64,000 nucleotides of DNA from Acidovorax sp. T1 (lineage in GTDB: Bacteria; Pseudomonadota; Gammaproteobacteria; Burkholderiales; Burkholderiaceae_C). The notes beneath the pieces are model-generated. The model did no database searches. It was not told the DNA's origin and saw only the letters and a list, made by a program, of their open reading frames with translations. This document shows positions 26,937-32,709 of this stretch, piece by piece. The translations under genes and the position numbers were made by a program. Position 1 is the first letter of the stretch. Each line of letters starts with the position of its first letter. The stretch is from contig NZ_CP021648.1 of NCBI RefSeq assembly GCF_002176815.1, positions 992,001 to 1,056,000 of the forward strand. Direction: 5' to 3'.

Positions 26937-27215
26937 ATGAATGTGACGTTCGACCCGGCCAAAGATGCCGCCAATCTGGCAAAGCATGGGTTTTCATTGT
27001 TGGATGCCGTGGGCTTCGAATGGGAAACCGCCGTGGTGTGGCCCGACACGCGCCGGGACTATGGTGAGCCCCGCATGGTGGCGCTGGGCTATATCGGCCT
27101 GCGCATCATGTACGTGGTGTATGTTGACCGCCCGCCAGAGCAACCGACCGAGCGCCGCGTTATCAGTTTGAGAAAAGCCAACACGCGAGAGGTGAAACGC
27201 TATGCCGAAACTTAA
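26937..27215 (+). CDS. brnT: BrnT-family ribonuclease toxin
   Basis: 92 aa. MNVTFDPAKDAANLAKHGFSLLDAVGFEW and the stretch RRVISLRKANTREVKRYAE are the BrnT (COG2929) pattern; the second includes the conserved Arg/Glu residues. BrnT is a RelE-fold RNase. It overlaps brnA by 14 bases. Confidence 0.94.
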   Translation: MNVTFDPAKDAANLAKHGFSLLDAVGFEWETAVVWPDTRRDYGEPRMVALGYIGLRIMYVVYVDRPPEQPTERRVISLRKANTREVKRYAET

Positions 27216-27483
27216 AGCCGGAACCATCCAGCCGACGCCTGCCGAGGATGCAGCAATCACAGCCGCCGCAATGGCAGACCAAGACGCCCGACCCTTCACG
27301 GATGCTGAATGGGAGCAGGTCAAGCCGTTGGCACGCCGTGGCCGCCCGCTGGGTAGTGGCACAAAGGCCCAGGTCACTCTGCGCCTGGATGTAGAGGTGC
27401 TGGAGAAGTTCAAGGCATCGGGCGATGGCTGGCAAACCCGCATCAATGAGGCCCTGAAAAGCTGGGTGCGGGCGCACGCCTGA
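27202..27483 (+). CDS. brnA: BrnA-family antitoxin
   Basis: 93 aa. Acidic N-terminus (toxin binding), linker RPLGSGTKAQVTLRLDVEVLEKFKASGDGWQTRINEALKSWVRAH is the ribbon-helix-helix DNA-binding end typical of BrnA. Neutralises BrnT and represses the pair. The stop codon starts the conserved leader copy 2 (27481). Confidence 0.94.
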   Translation: MPKLKAGTIQPTPAEDAAITAAAMADQDARPFTDAEWEQVKPLARRGRPLGSGTKAQVTLRLDVEVLEKFKASGDGWQTRINEALKSWVRAHA

Positions 27484-27581
27484 CCGTTTCGCCCCAGCTA
27501 GGCCCGCCTCGAAACCGGGCCGAAAAGCCAGTTCCCCCGCTGGCCTGCTGGGGCTCCTGATACCGGGGCTGCATCGGGGGT
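27481..27581 (+). repeat. Conserved leader, copy 2
   Basis: Matches 24643-24740 almost throughout, from the antitoxin stop codon to just before the ATG at 27585. Complementary G/C blocks suggest structure; it could be the leader of the following operon, an RNA, or a recombination boundary. Confidence 0.85.
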
Positions 27582-27584
27582 GCA

Positions 27585-28406
27585 ATGAAATCGCGGACTC
27601 AGACCTACAGCCCAAGCCACCTCATCGCACTGGCCGAGATTGCTACCGCGATTGCCATCGCACGCGGTACAGCGGGCTTGGAGGAACTGCATTGGCTTGC
27701 GCAGCAGGCCGCGAATGGGTTTCTGACCGCCCACTTGTATCCGCCGCACCAGCCATGGCAGAACGGCAACATCACCAACAGCGACGGCAAGCAAGCGCAC
27801 AACTCTGCGGGGATTAGCCGCTACGGCAAACCAGCATCCAACCCGGCAGGGATATGGCGCACGCTGGGAAAAAAGGCCATGCTGGCCTATCGGGGCGACA
27901 AGGACGCATTCAACTACCCGCCCGCAGCATCCACATGGCACATGCTGGCCGCCGATGTGTACGAAATCGCGCAACAGCCCATGTGGAGCGCGATAGCAGC
28001 CGCAGCCCTACGAGACATTGCCTGTCGCTACAGCCCCGAATTGATGGGCGAGAGGGCGACACCCGCACCGCAACAGCCCGCACCTGCCGCAGTAGAGGCT
28101 TTGCCAGCGCAGCCCCAGGCCGCAGCGCCTGCGCCTGTGGTGGCAGAGAGCGCAGATGATGGCGAAGCGTGGAAGGCGATGGCGCGGGAAAGGGCTGGCG
28201 AAATCATCAAGCGCCAGAGAGAAAAAGACCTGCACCCAAGCCAAGAGGCTATAGCAGACGAGATTGCAAGAGAGTTTCGACAAGCCTGCATTGTGGGTGC
28301 CGGTGGCAAGCCGCTAACGGGTGCGTACATCAAGCGCCATGCACTCAAAGGCATATCGAGCGCACAAAACAGACAGCTATCAACGTCAATACGCCGGGGC
28401 AAATAG
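27585..28406 (+). CDS. Unrecognised 273-aa element protein
   Basis: I do not recognise this family. Residues 1-150 look globular and helical, with SGISRYGKPASNPAGIWRTLGKKAMLAYRGDKDAFNYP. Residues 150-195 form a Pro/Ala-rich linker. The C-terminal 80 residues (EAWKAMARERAGEIIKRQREKDLHPSQEAIADEIAREFRQACIVGAGGKPLTGAYIKRHALKGIS) look like a helix-turn-helix region. It lies directly behind the conserved leader and may be the element's regulator or replication/maintenance protein. Codon use resembles the rest of the element. Confidence 0.75.
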   Translation: MKSRTQTYSPSHLIALAEIATAIAIARGTAGLEELHWLAQQAANGFLTAHLYPPHQPWQNGNITNSDGKQAHNSAGISRYGKPASNPAGIWRTLGKKAMLAYRGDKDAFNYPPAASTWHMLAADVYEIAQQPMWSAIAAAALRDIACRYSPELMGERATPAPQQPAPAAVEALPAQPQAAAPAPVVAESADDGEAWKAMARERAGEIIKRQREKDLHPSQEAIADEIAREFRQACIVGAGGKPLTGAYIKRHALKGISSAQNRQLSTSIRRGK

Positions 28407-28554
28407 GGCAAGAAAATTCGGGGCAAGCGTTGCCCCGCAAAACCTAGCATTCATGCGGGTTACAGCGTTATTGCTTCGCTTTGAGGGCAAGCGATGCCCC
28501 GAAAAAGGTATGCACCATACCCGGCCTGTGCTGCTGGGTTGAAAGTGCAAACCG
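28407..28554. other. Intergenic region with two similar hairpins
   Basis: GGGGC-AAGCGTT-GCCCC (28420-28436) and GGGC-AAGCGAT-GCCC (28485-28499) share sequence and A-rich 3' sides. They may be terminator or protein-binding structures between the 273-aa gene and the downstream operon. Confidence 0.5.
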
Positions 28555-28800
28555 ATGCAAGCAACCGAACACAGCGCAGAGACCCGCCGCGCTGTACCTG
28601 AGCCTCAACAGTTCCCCCCGCTGGAATCTGTTACCCGCCCGACAGTGGACACCGCAGCCGCTGCCTACTACCTGAACCGCAAGCCGCAGACATGCCGCGC
28701 ATGGGCTTGTCTGGAAAACGGGCCGCTGCGCCCCATCCGTATATCTGGCCGCCTTGCGTGGCCCGTTTCTGAACTGCGCCGCGTGCTGGGGGTGGCGTAA
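28555..28800 (+). CDS. Small HTH protein, excisionase/AlpA-like
   Basis: 81 aa. The C-terminal part TVDTAAAAYYLNRKPQTCRAWACLENGPLRPIRISGRLAWPVSELRRVLGV resembles MerR/AlpA-type winged helices, which bind att DNA as directionality factors or repress. First gene of a tightly packed operon (overlap with the next start by one base). Confidence 0.7.
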   Translation: MQATEHSAETRRAVPEPQQFPPLESVTRPTVDTAAAAYYLNRKPQTCRAWACLENGPLRPIRISGRLAWPVSELRRVLGVA

Positions 28801-28985
28801 TGAAAGCGCTTTACCTGCACCCAGATGGCGAGGGCGAAATCTTTTTCGAGGCTGCCGCGGGCCGCCTGTTTACATCGAACGATGCCGAGGGCCTGAGCGC
28901 TTATGCACTGATTGGCCCGGCTGGCCTGCGCGAAGTGGCTGCAAAGCTGCTAGAGCTGGCCGATGAAATGGAGGCGACGGAATGA
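28800..28985 (+). CDS. Small unrecognised protein (61 aa)
   Basis: MKALYLHPDGEGEIFFEAAAGRLFTSNDAEGLSAYALIGPAGLREVAAKLLELADEMEATE. Acidic, with a helical C-terminus. ATG overlaps the preceding stop region and its own stop overlaps the next start, so it is probably a real operon member. Function unknown. Confidence 0.6.
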   Translation: MKALYLHPDGEGEIFFEAAAGRLFTSNDAEGLSAYALIGPAGLREVAAKLLELADEMEATE

Positions 28986-29068
28986 GCGCCGCTATCAATC
29001 GCCTGCTGCTGGCGCTGTGGTGCGCCGCCCCGTCCCGCTGGTTCAACCGTGGGAGGGCCGCCAAGTGA
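28982..29068 (+). CDS. Possible 28-aa hydrophobic peptide
   Basis: ATG 28982 overlaps the previous stop (ATGA) and the frame ends at 29068, overlapping the next GTG start. MSAAINRLLLALWCAAPSRW then a basic tail. The double overlap suggests a translational coupling peptide, but coding is unproven. Confidence 0.35.
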   Translation: MSAAINRLLLALWCAAPSRWFNRGRAAK

Positions 29069-29550
29069 AAACGCCCGACACCACAAAAGCAGTATCGAGC
29101 GCTACCCGGCAAGGTGCGCAGATTATCACCCCCGGTGGATTGCCCGCCAAGCTGAACACCGTCACCGCCGAGGTACTGGCCCGCCTGCTCAACTATGAGC
29201 GCCTGACCAGTCTTGACGCTGTGGACGAGGCCAGCACCACCCGCCTATCTGCTGTGACCTTCTACCTTGCGGAAAAGTACGGCTGGCCCATTGAGGCCGT
29301 GGACAAGGCAGCAGGGTGCCGTGATGGCCGCGTGGCGTGGGTGGCTGAATACTTCCTTGGCCCTGAAATCGTGGCCCGCGCAATGGCCGATGGCGCTGGC
29401 GACTGGTGCGCCAAGGTACGCGCTGCCCGCCGCGCCCGCCGTGCCCATGCCGCCCAGGCCCGACGCGAGGCAGAGCGCGCAAACGCCGCCCGCAAAGCCC
29501 GCCGTCACCATCCGGGGCAGCAGGGATTGTTTGAGGGGGGTGCAGCATGA
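29065..29550 (+). CDS. Unrecognised basic protein of the mobilisation operon (161 aa)
   Basis: GTG 29065 with GGGAGG at 29051-29056. VTAEVLARLLNYERLTSLDAVDEASTTRLSAVTFYLAEKYGWPIEAVDKAAGCRDGRVAWVAEYFL is well folded in appearance. The last 50 residues are Arg/Ala-rich (ARRARRAHAAQARREAERAN), likely DNA binding or coiled coil. Four-base overlap with the next gene. Confidence 0.65.
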   Translation: MKTPDTTKAVSSATRQGAQIITPGGLPAKLNTVTAEVLARLLNYERLTSLDAVDEASTTRLSAVTFYLAEKYGWPIEAVDKAAGCRDGRVAWVAEYFLGPEIVARAMADGAGDWCAKVRAARRARRAHAAQARREAERANAARKARRHHPGQQGLFEGGAA

Positions 29551-29855
29551 GTGCACCAATGCACCCGACCATGCAGCAACTGGCAGACAGCGCGGGCGTG
29601 TCGCGCCGCCTGGTGTTCCAAGCCCTGGCAGTGCATCGCTATGGCTGCCCGGAGCTGGTCAAAGCCGCCCATGGTGGCCTGCTGGCAATGAAGCACTGCG
29701 AGACGCTGGCAAAGGCCATGCCGCACGATGCACAGCGCGAGTTCCTGGCCGAACTTCCGACCATGACACCGCGCCAGCGTCACGACCTGCTGGCACTCAT
29801 CAAAGGCGACCTGCTGCACCGCACCCGCAAGGCACGCGAAAAGGTGGGGCACTGA
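29547..29855 (+). CDS. Small HTH-like protein upstream of the relaxase
   Basis: 102 aa. MQQLADSAGVSRRLVFQALAVHRYGCPELVKAAHGGLLAMKHCETLAKAMPHDAQREFLAELPTMTPRQRHDLLALIKG has an HTH-like N-terminus, similar in look to ParB-type or mobilisation accessory proteins. It ends one base before the relaxase ATG, so the two are probably coupled. Possibly a MobC-type accessory factor (inference). Confidence 0.65.
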   Translation: MSAPMHPTMQQLADSAGVSRRLVFQALAVHRYGCPELVKAAHGGLLAMKHCETLAKAMPHDAQREFLAELPTMTPRQRHDLLALIKGDLLHRTRKAREKVGH

Positions 29856-29856
29856 C

Positions 29857-30969
29857 ATGGCCGGGGACGTTGCCTACTTCGCGGCAAAGACCATCGGCAT
29901 GAGCAAGGTCAACGGGCGCAAGCCCTGCGACCTACTCACCGCCGCCCGCCACAACCTGCGCGAGATTCAGGCCGAGCTGGGCAGCGTGGGACGGATTGAC
30001 CCAGGGCGCAGCGCAACCAATGCCATCCTGGCCGGGCCTGCACAGGCTGCTGAGGTGAAAGCCTTGGCTGTGTCATCGCTGGCCGCCGCCGGGCTCAATC
30101 CTGCCGCCATGCGCCGCGACCACGTTCAGGCGCTAGAGTTTGTTTTTAGCCTGCCGCCATCGTCCGGGGTTGACCCTGCCGCCTACTTCACCCGCTGCCT
30201 TGCGTGGCTGGCCCAGGCCCTACCGCTGCCGGTGCTGTCTGCCGTGAGCCATGCCGACGAGGTTGCGCCGCATCTTCACGTCCTGCTGCTGCCGCTGGCT
30301 GATGGCGTGTATGCGGGAGGCAAACCCGTGGAGCGCCCCAAGCTGCTGCGACTGCGCGAGAGCTTTTTCAGCGTGGTGGCCGGGCCTGCCGGATTGCAGC
30401 GCGAATCGGCAAAGCTGCGCGGAGAGCCCAAGCGCTGGGCTGTCACCGCCGTCCTGGCCCACTGTGAGGCCATGGGGCTGCCTGCCGCTAATGGCCCGCT
30501 GTGGCCGGTGCTGGTGGCCGCCATCGAGCGCGACCCGACCGCCGCAGTGCGTGCGCTTGGGATTGAACTGAGTGCGAAAAATGACGGCCAAACCCAGGCC
30601 GAGCCAAACCCTATAGGGATTGAAGGAGCCACGATGAGCCGCAAAGCAAACCCTATAGGGATTGAAAAACAGGGCGAAAAAATCCAATCCCTATCCTGTG
30701 TAGGGTTCGCCCGTTCCACACCCTCAAAACAGCACCCGCCCGCCATCCGTTCACTGGCTGAACTATGGGCTGTAGCGGGTTGCAGTTCGCACTGGAAAGC
30801 GTCCCGCGTTGACCGATTGGGCATAGCACGCGCCGCGCAGCAAAGAGCACTTGCCCGACACGCCAGCAAGCCGCCCAGGCCATCCCAAGCGCCCACCGTG
30901 CATGTCGGAGTCGATGGCCTGACCCGAGAGCGCGACGAGCACGCCCACGACCTGAGCGCATGGGACTGA
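29857..30969 (+). CDS. MobV/Pre-type plasmid mobilisation relaxase-like protein
   Basis: 370 aa. The N-terminal motif FAAKTIGMSKVNGRKPCDLLTAARHNLREIQAE and the metal-binding HUH motif HADEVAPHLHVLLLPLADG (His132, Asp134-Glu135, His139, His141) match the MobV (Pre/Mob) relaxase layout. RRDHVQALEFVFSLPP resembles motif II. Such proteins nick oriT and initiate transfer. The C-terminal half is low-complexity and carries a repeated NPIGIE encoded by palindromic DNA (30605-30707). No oriT was located with certainty. Confidence 0.82.
   Translation: MAGDVAYFAAKTIGMSKVNGRKPCDLLTAARHNLREIQAELGSVGRIDPGRSATNAILAGPAQAAEVKALAVSSLAAAGLNPAAMRRDHVQALEFVFSLPPSSGVDPAAYFTRCLAWLAQALPLPVLSAVSHADEVAPHLHVLLLPLADGVYAGGKPVERPKLLRLRESFFSVVAGPAGLQRESAKLRGEPKRWAVTAVLAHCEAMGLPAANGPLWPVLVAAIERDPTAAVRALGIELSAKNDGQTQAEPNPIGIEGATMSRKANPIGIEKQGEKIQSLSCVGFARSTPSKQHPPAIRSLAELWAVAGCSSHWKASRVDRLGIARAAQQRALARHASKPPRPSQAPTVHVGVDGLTRERDEHAHDLSAWD
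30605..30707. repeat. Palindromic repeat cluster in the relaxase 3' half
   Basis: The 20-base unit CAAACCCTATAGGGATTGAA occurs at 30605 and 30647 (42-base spacing). A third inverted, split version AATCCCTA...TAGGGTT is at 30686-30707. The units encode NPIGIE twice and QSLSCVGF once. Candidate oriT or regulatory hairpins. Confidence 0.7.
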
Positions 30970-31014
30970 ATGCGCCGACGCCCCGACTTCGACAGCGAAC
31001 AGGCCGCACCTGCC

Positions 31015-31031
31015 GTGGAGTCGGACTCCAC
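31015..31031. repeat. Perfect palindrome GTGGAGTC-G-GACTCCAC, copy 2
   Basis: Same 17 bases as 24884-24900, here between the relaxase and the ParB-like remnant. Confidence 0.85.
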
Positions 31032-31206
31032 AGCAGCACAGTGCACCAGTGCACCCGCTGCCCAGGCGTCACTGCTGTAGTGGGCTCGAACATGACCAAG
31101 GCCGTGAAGCGCCGCAAGGAGATTTGGGAGGCGCTGCATCCGGTGAAGGCGCAGCGGTTTGAGAGCGTGTTCGAGGCGCTGGGGGTGGAAGCTGAGACCG
31201 ATACCG

Positions 31207-31231
31207 TTGGTGGCGCAACTTGCGCCACCAA
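31207..31231. repeat. Perfect 25-base palindrome with single-base centre
   Basis: TTGGTGGCGCAA - C - TTGCGCCACCAA: 12-base arms and one centre base. It encodes VGGATCAT in the ParB-like frame. Confidence 0.9.
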
Positions 31232-31525
31232 TGACGACCTGCGCAGTGACGGACGCAAGAAAGGCCCGCAGCACCATCAAGCCTTCGCATCCGAAACCGC
31301 CGCAGTCACAGGCGAAAGCAAGTCGCAGATTAACCGTCACCTTGCCCGCGCAGAAGCATTGGGCGATGACCTGGACAAGGTGACAGGCACCAGCCTGGAC
31401 AAGGGCGTGGAGCTGCTGGCACTGAGCGACGGCGACGGCGTGGCAGGCATGGGCCCCGCAAGACCGCAGCGAGCCAGACAGCGACGACGCGATGGACTGG
31501 TGAGCGACCCACGACACCCCACTGA

Positions 31526-31550
31526 CCCGGCCAGCGTGCCGGGTTTTTGC
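31526..31550 (+). terminator. Rho-independent terminator after the mobilisation operon
   Basis: CCCGGC (31526-31531) pairs with GCCGGG (31538-31543), then TTTTTGCTTT. Confidence 0.85.
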
Positions 31551-31667
31551 TTTGCAGCCGGACATGGTGCATGTGCACAGCGAGGGCCGGGGTCCCTGGT
31601 GCGGGTTCGGCACGCACGGGCGCGGAGAGGCACCGCGAATGAGAGTTTTTCGCATTACCACAACTGA

Positions 31668-31717
31668 TTGCAATGCAGCTTGAAGCGAGTGTGTACGAAT
31701 CAAAGCGCCCTGCGTGC
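31668..31717. other. Sequence flanking the array
   Basis: A possible leader side for the CRISPR-like array; not strongly A/T-rich. No gene seen. Confidence 0.3.
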
Positions 31718-31952
31718 CCCAGACGCCCCCCTCGGTTGAGGGGTGGCTCCAATCCTGGTTGCTCCCGCCAGAACAGTTGTTACCCCAGACGCCCCCCTCG
31801 GTTGAGGGGTGGCTCCAATCTCCCCCCTGGTTCGCGCCATGCGCGAGCAGCCCAGACGCCCCCCTCGGTTGAGGGGTGGCTCCAATCCGCTCACTTGAAA
31901 CCGTTTCAAGTGAGAACCCAGACGCCCCCCACGGATAAGAGGTGGCTCCAAT
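31718..31952. CRISPR. CRISPR-like mini-array: four 36-base repeats, three spacers
   Basis: Repeats at 31718-31753, 31784-31819, 31851-31886 (identical) and 31917-31952 (four changes, so probably the terminal repeat). Each starts CCCAGACGCC, has a CCCCTC-GGTT-GAGGGG hairpin flanked by GCC/GGC, and ends GGTGGCTCCAAT. Spacers are 30, 31 and 30 bases and all different. The degenerate end suggests transcription from left to right, but this is not certain. No cas gene is recognisable in the window. Spacer 3 is mostly a perfect palindrome (31890-31914), and spacer 2 folds into a hairpin, which is unusual for protospacer-derived DNA. Confidence 0.6.
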
Positions 31953-31999
31953 GCGCCAGCGGCCCGCACCCTGGAGCGCAACGGCAAGACCTGATAGCA

Positions 32000-32022
32000 A
32001 GCCCCCGCCGTGGGGCTTTTTT
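32000..32022 (+). terminator. Terminator hairpin downstream of the array
   Basis: AGCCCC (32000-32005) pairs with GGGGCT (32012-32017), then T-run. Confidence 0.7.
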
Positions 32023-32255
32023 GTAGCTGGTGCTGGTGCCCTTGCTGGTCATTCCATGCCGAGCCGACCCCATCAAACCCGCCGCTACAAAAACCATAGT
32101 GCAGCATTATTTTCAAAAGCTATCAGGCACATTTGTTGCGGGTTGCATATTCGATGCCATGCGTTTTTGATAGCTTGCATCAATCAATCTGCAACCAAAG
32201 ACCTGCCGCCCCAGTAATTCGCACCGTGGGGCTTTTGGGTGCTGGCGGTGGCTAG

Positions 32256-32272
32256 CTGTGTGAATCACACAG
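32256..32272. repeat. Perfect palindrome CTGTGTGA-A-TCACACAG, copy 2
   Basis: 8-base arms around one A; shares its core and right flank with 24940-24960. Confidence 0.85.
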
Positions 32273-32414
32273 ATGCACCTGCAACCCGCACCGCAGAGCG
32301 CAACGACAAGGCCAGATAGCAAGCTCTTGCCCGTGGGCCTGGTGGCGCAGCGCTGCATCCCCAGGACGCCATGAGCCCCCCGCCGTGGGGCTTTTCTTTT
32401 GCCTGGCGCTGGGT

Positions 32415-32476
32415 GGCTACATGCTGGCTACACGGTGCAAAACCCTGTACCGCTGGCTACATGGTGGCTACATGAG
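32415..32476 (+). repeat. Right arm repeats: two tandem pairs of GGCTACATGGT-like units
   Basis: Units at 32415, 32426, 32455 and 32466, each pair in 11-base tandem. They mirror the left set at 25454-25485 and are about 85-140 bases from the attachment core, as expected for integrase arm sites. Confidence 0.75.
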
Positions 32477-32489
32477 CCGGAACGAAGCC

Positions 32490-32529
32490 AAAAACAAAAA
32501 ACCCTGCTACCGGTTTGATAGCAGGGTTT
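32490..32529 (-). terminator. Terminator of tRNA-Lys, carried by element B
   Basis: AAACCCTGCTA (32499-32509) pairs with TAGCAGGGTTT (32519-32529). On the minus strand it is followed by a T-run, 23 bases after the tRNA 3' end. Differs from 25223-25253 by one compensated base pair. Confidence 0.85.
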
Positions 32530-32551
32530 CGTGTGCCCATGCGGGCTAGCT

Positions 32552-32627
32552 TGGTGGGTCCTGAGTGACTCGAACACTCGACCTACGGATTAAGAGTCCG
32601 CTGCTCTACCAACTGAGCTAAGAACCC
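32552..32627 (-). tRNA. tRNA-Lys (anticodon CTT)
   Basis: 76 bases, CCA encoded. It reads GGGTTCTTAGCTCAGTTGGT from 32627, with anticodon stem GCGGA/TCCGT, loop CTCTTAA (anticodon CTT), T loop TTCGAGT and acceptor GGACCC pairing with GGGTTC-type 5' end. Its 3' 47 bases (32552-32598) are the attachment core of element B. Confidence 0.97.
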
Positions 32628-32665
32628 AAACTTTTTAATCTGTCAGCATTGCTGCTGAGCCTCGA

Positions 32666-32695
32666 ATTATGCACTAATTTTTCTGATGTTGGCAA
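32666..32695 (-). promoter_or_regulatory. Sigma-70 promoter of tRNA-Lys
   Basis: On the minus strand: TTGCCA (32695-32690), 18 bases, CATAAT (32671-32666), about 38 bases before the mature 5' end. Confidence 0.75.
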
Positions 32696-32709
32696 GGGTG
32701 CGCGAAAAA

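Larger units (their letters stand above)
31092..31667 (+). pseudogene. ParB-like protein remnant (probable frameshift)
   Basis: MTKAVKRRKEIWEALHPVKAQRFESVFEAL, then HHQAFASETAAVTGESKSQINRHLARAEALGDDLDKVTGTSLDKGVELLAL, is the helical C-terminal region of phage/plasmid ParB-like nuclease proteins. The ParB N-terminal domain is absent. After about 31440 the frame becomes low-quality; another frame gives a normal end (stop near 31503), so a frameshift in the GGGCCCC run near 31452 is likely. A 25-base palindrome is inserted in frame (31207-31231). Confidence 0.6.
31953..32551. other. Right end of element B, non-coding
   Basis: No convincing gene. A segment at about 31963-32016 is repeated with changes at about 32287-32340 (CCCGCACC, GAGCGCAACG, GATAGCAAGC blocks). 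Terminator-like GCCCC...GGGGCTTTT hairpins lie at 32000-32022, about 32211-32236 and about 32374-32398. AAAAGCTATCA (about 32117) can pair with TTTTTGATAGCTT (about 32165). Then arm repeats and the tRNA terminator. Confidence 0.6.
25323..32598 (+). mobile_element. Integrative mobilisable-type element B at tRNA-Lys (about 7.3 kb)
   Basis: Bounded by 47-base direct repeats. Integrase next to the distal att site, 11-base tandem arm repeats near both ends, BrnTA, an unknown 273-aa protein, an excisionase-like HTH, a small-gene operon with a MobV-like relaxase, a ParB-like remnant and a CRISPR-like array. No conjugation pilus or replication initiator was recognised, so transfer would depend on a helper. 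Confidence 0.85.

Noticed and set aside
27585..28406. Possible Cas effector for the array
   Set aside because: 273 aa with no RuvC, HNH or HEPN motif visible.
31092..31667. Complete ParB protein
   Set aside because: The ParB nuclease N-terminal domain is missing and the C-terminal frame looks shifted.
30276..32000. Long minus-strand frame with repeated IGATPQPRGASG/WSHPSTEGGVWG
   Set aside because: The repeated peptide is the translation of the CRISPR-like repeats, and the rest is antisense to the relaxase and ParB-like genes.
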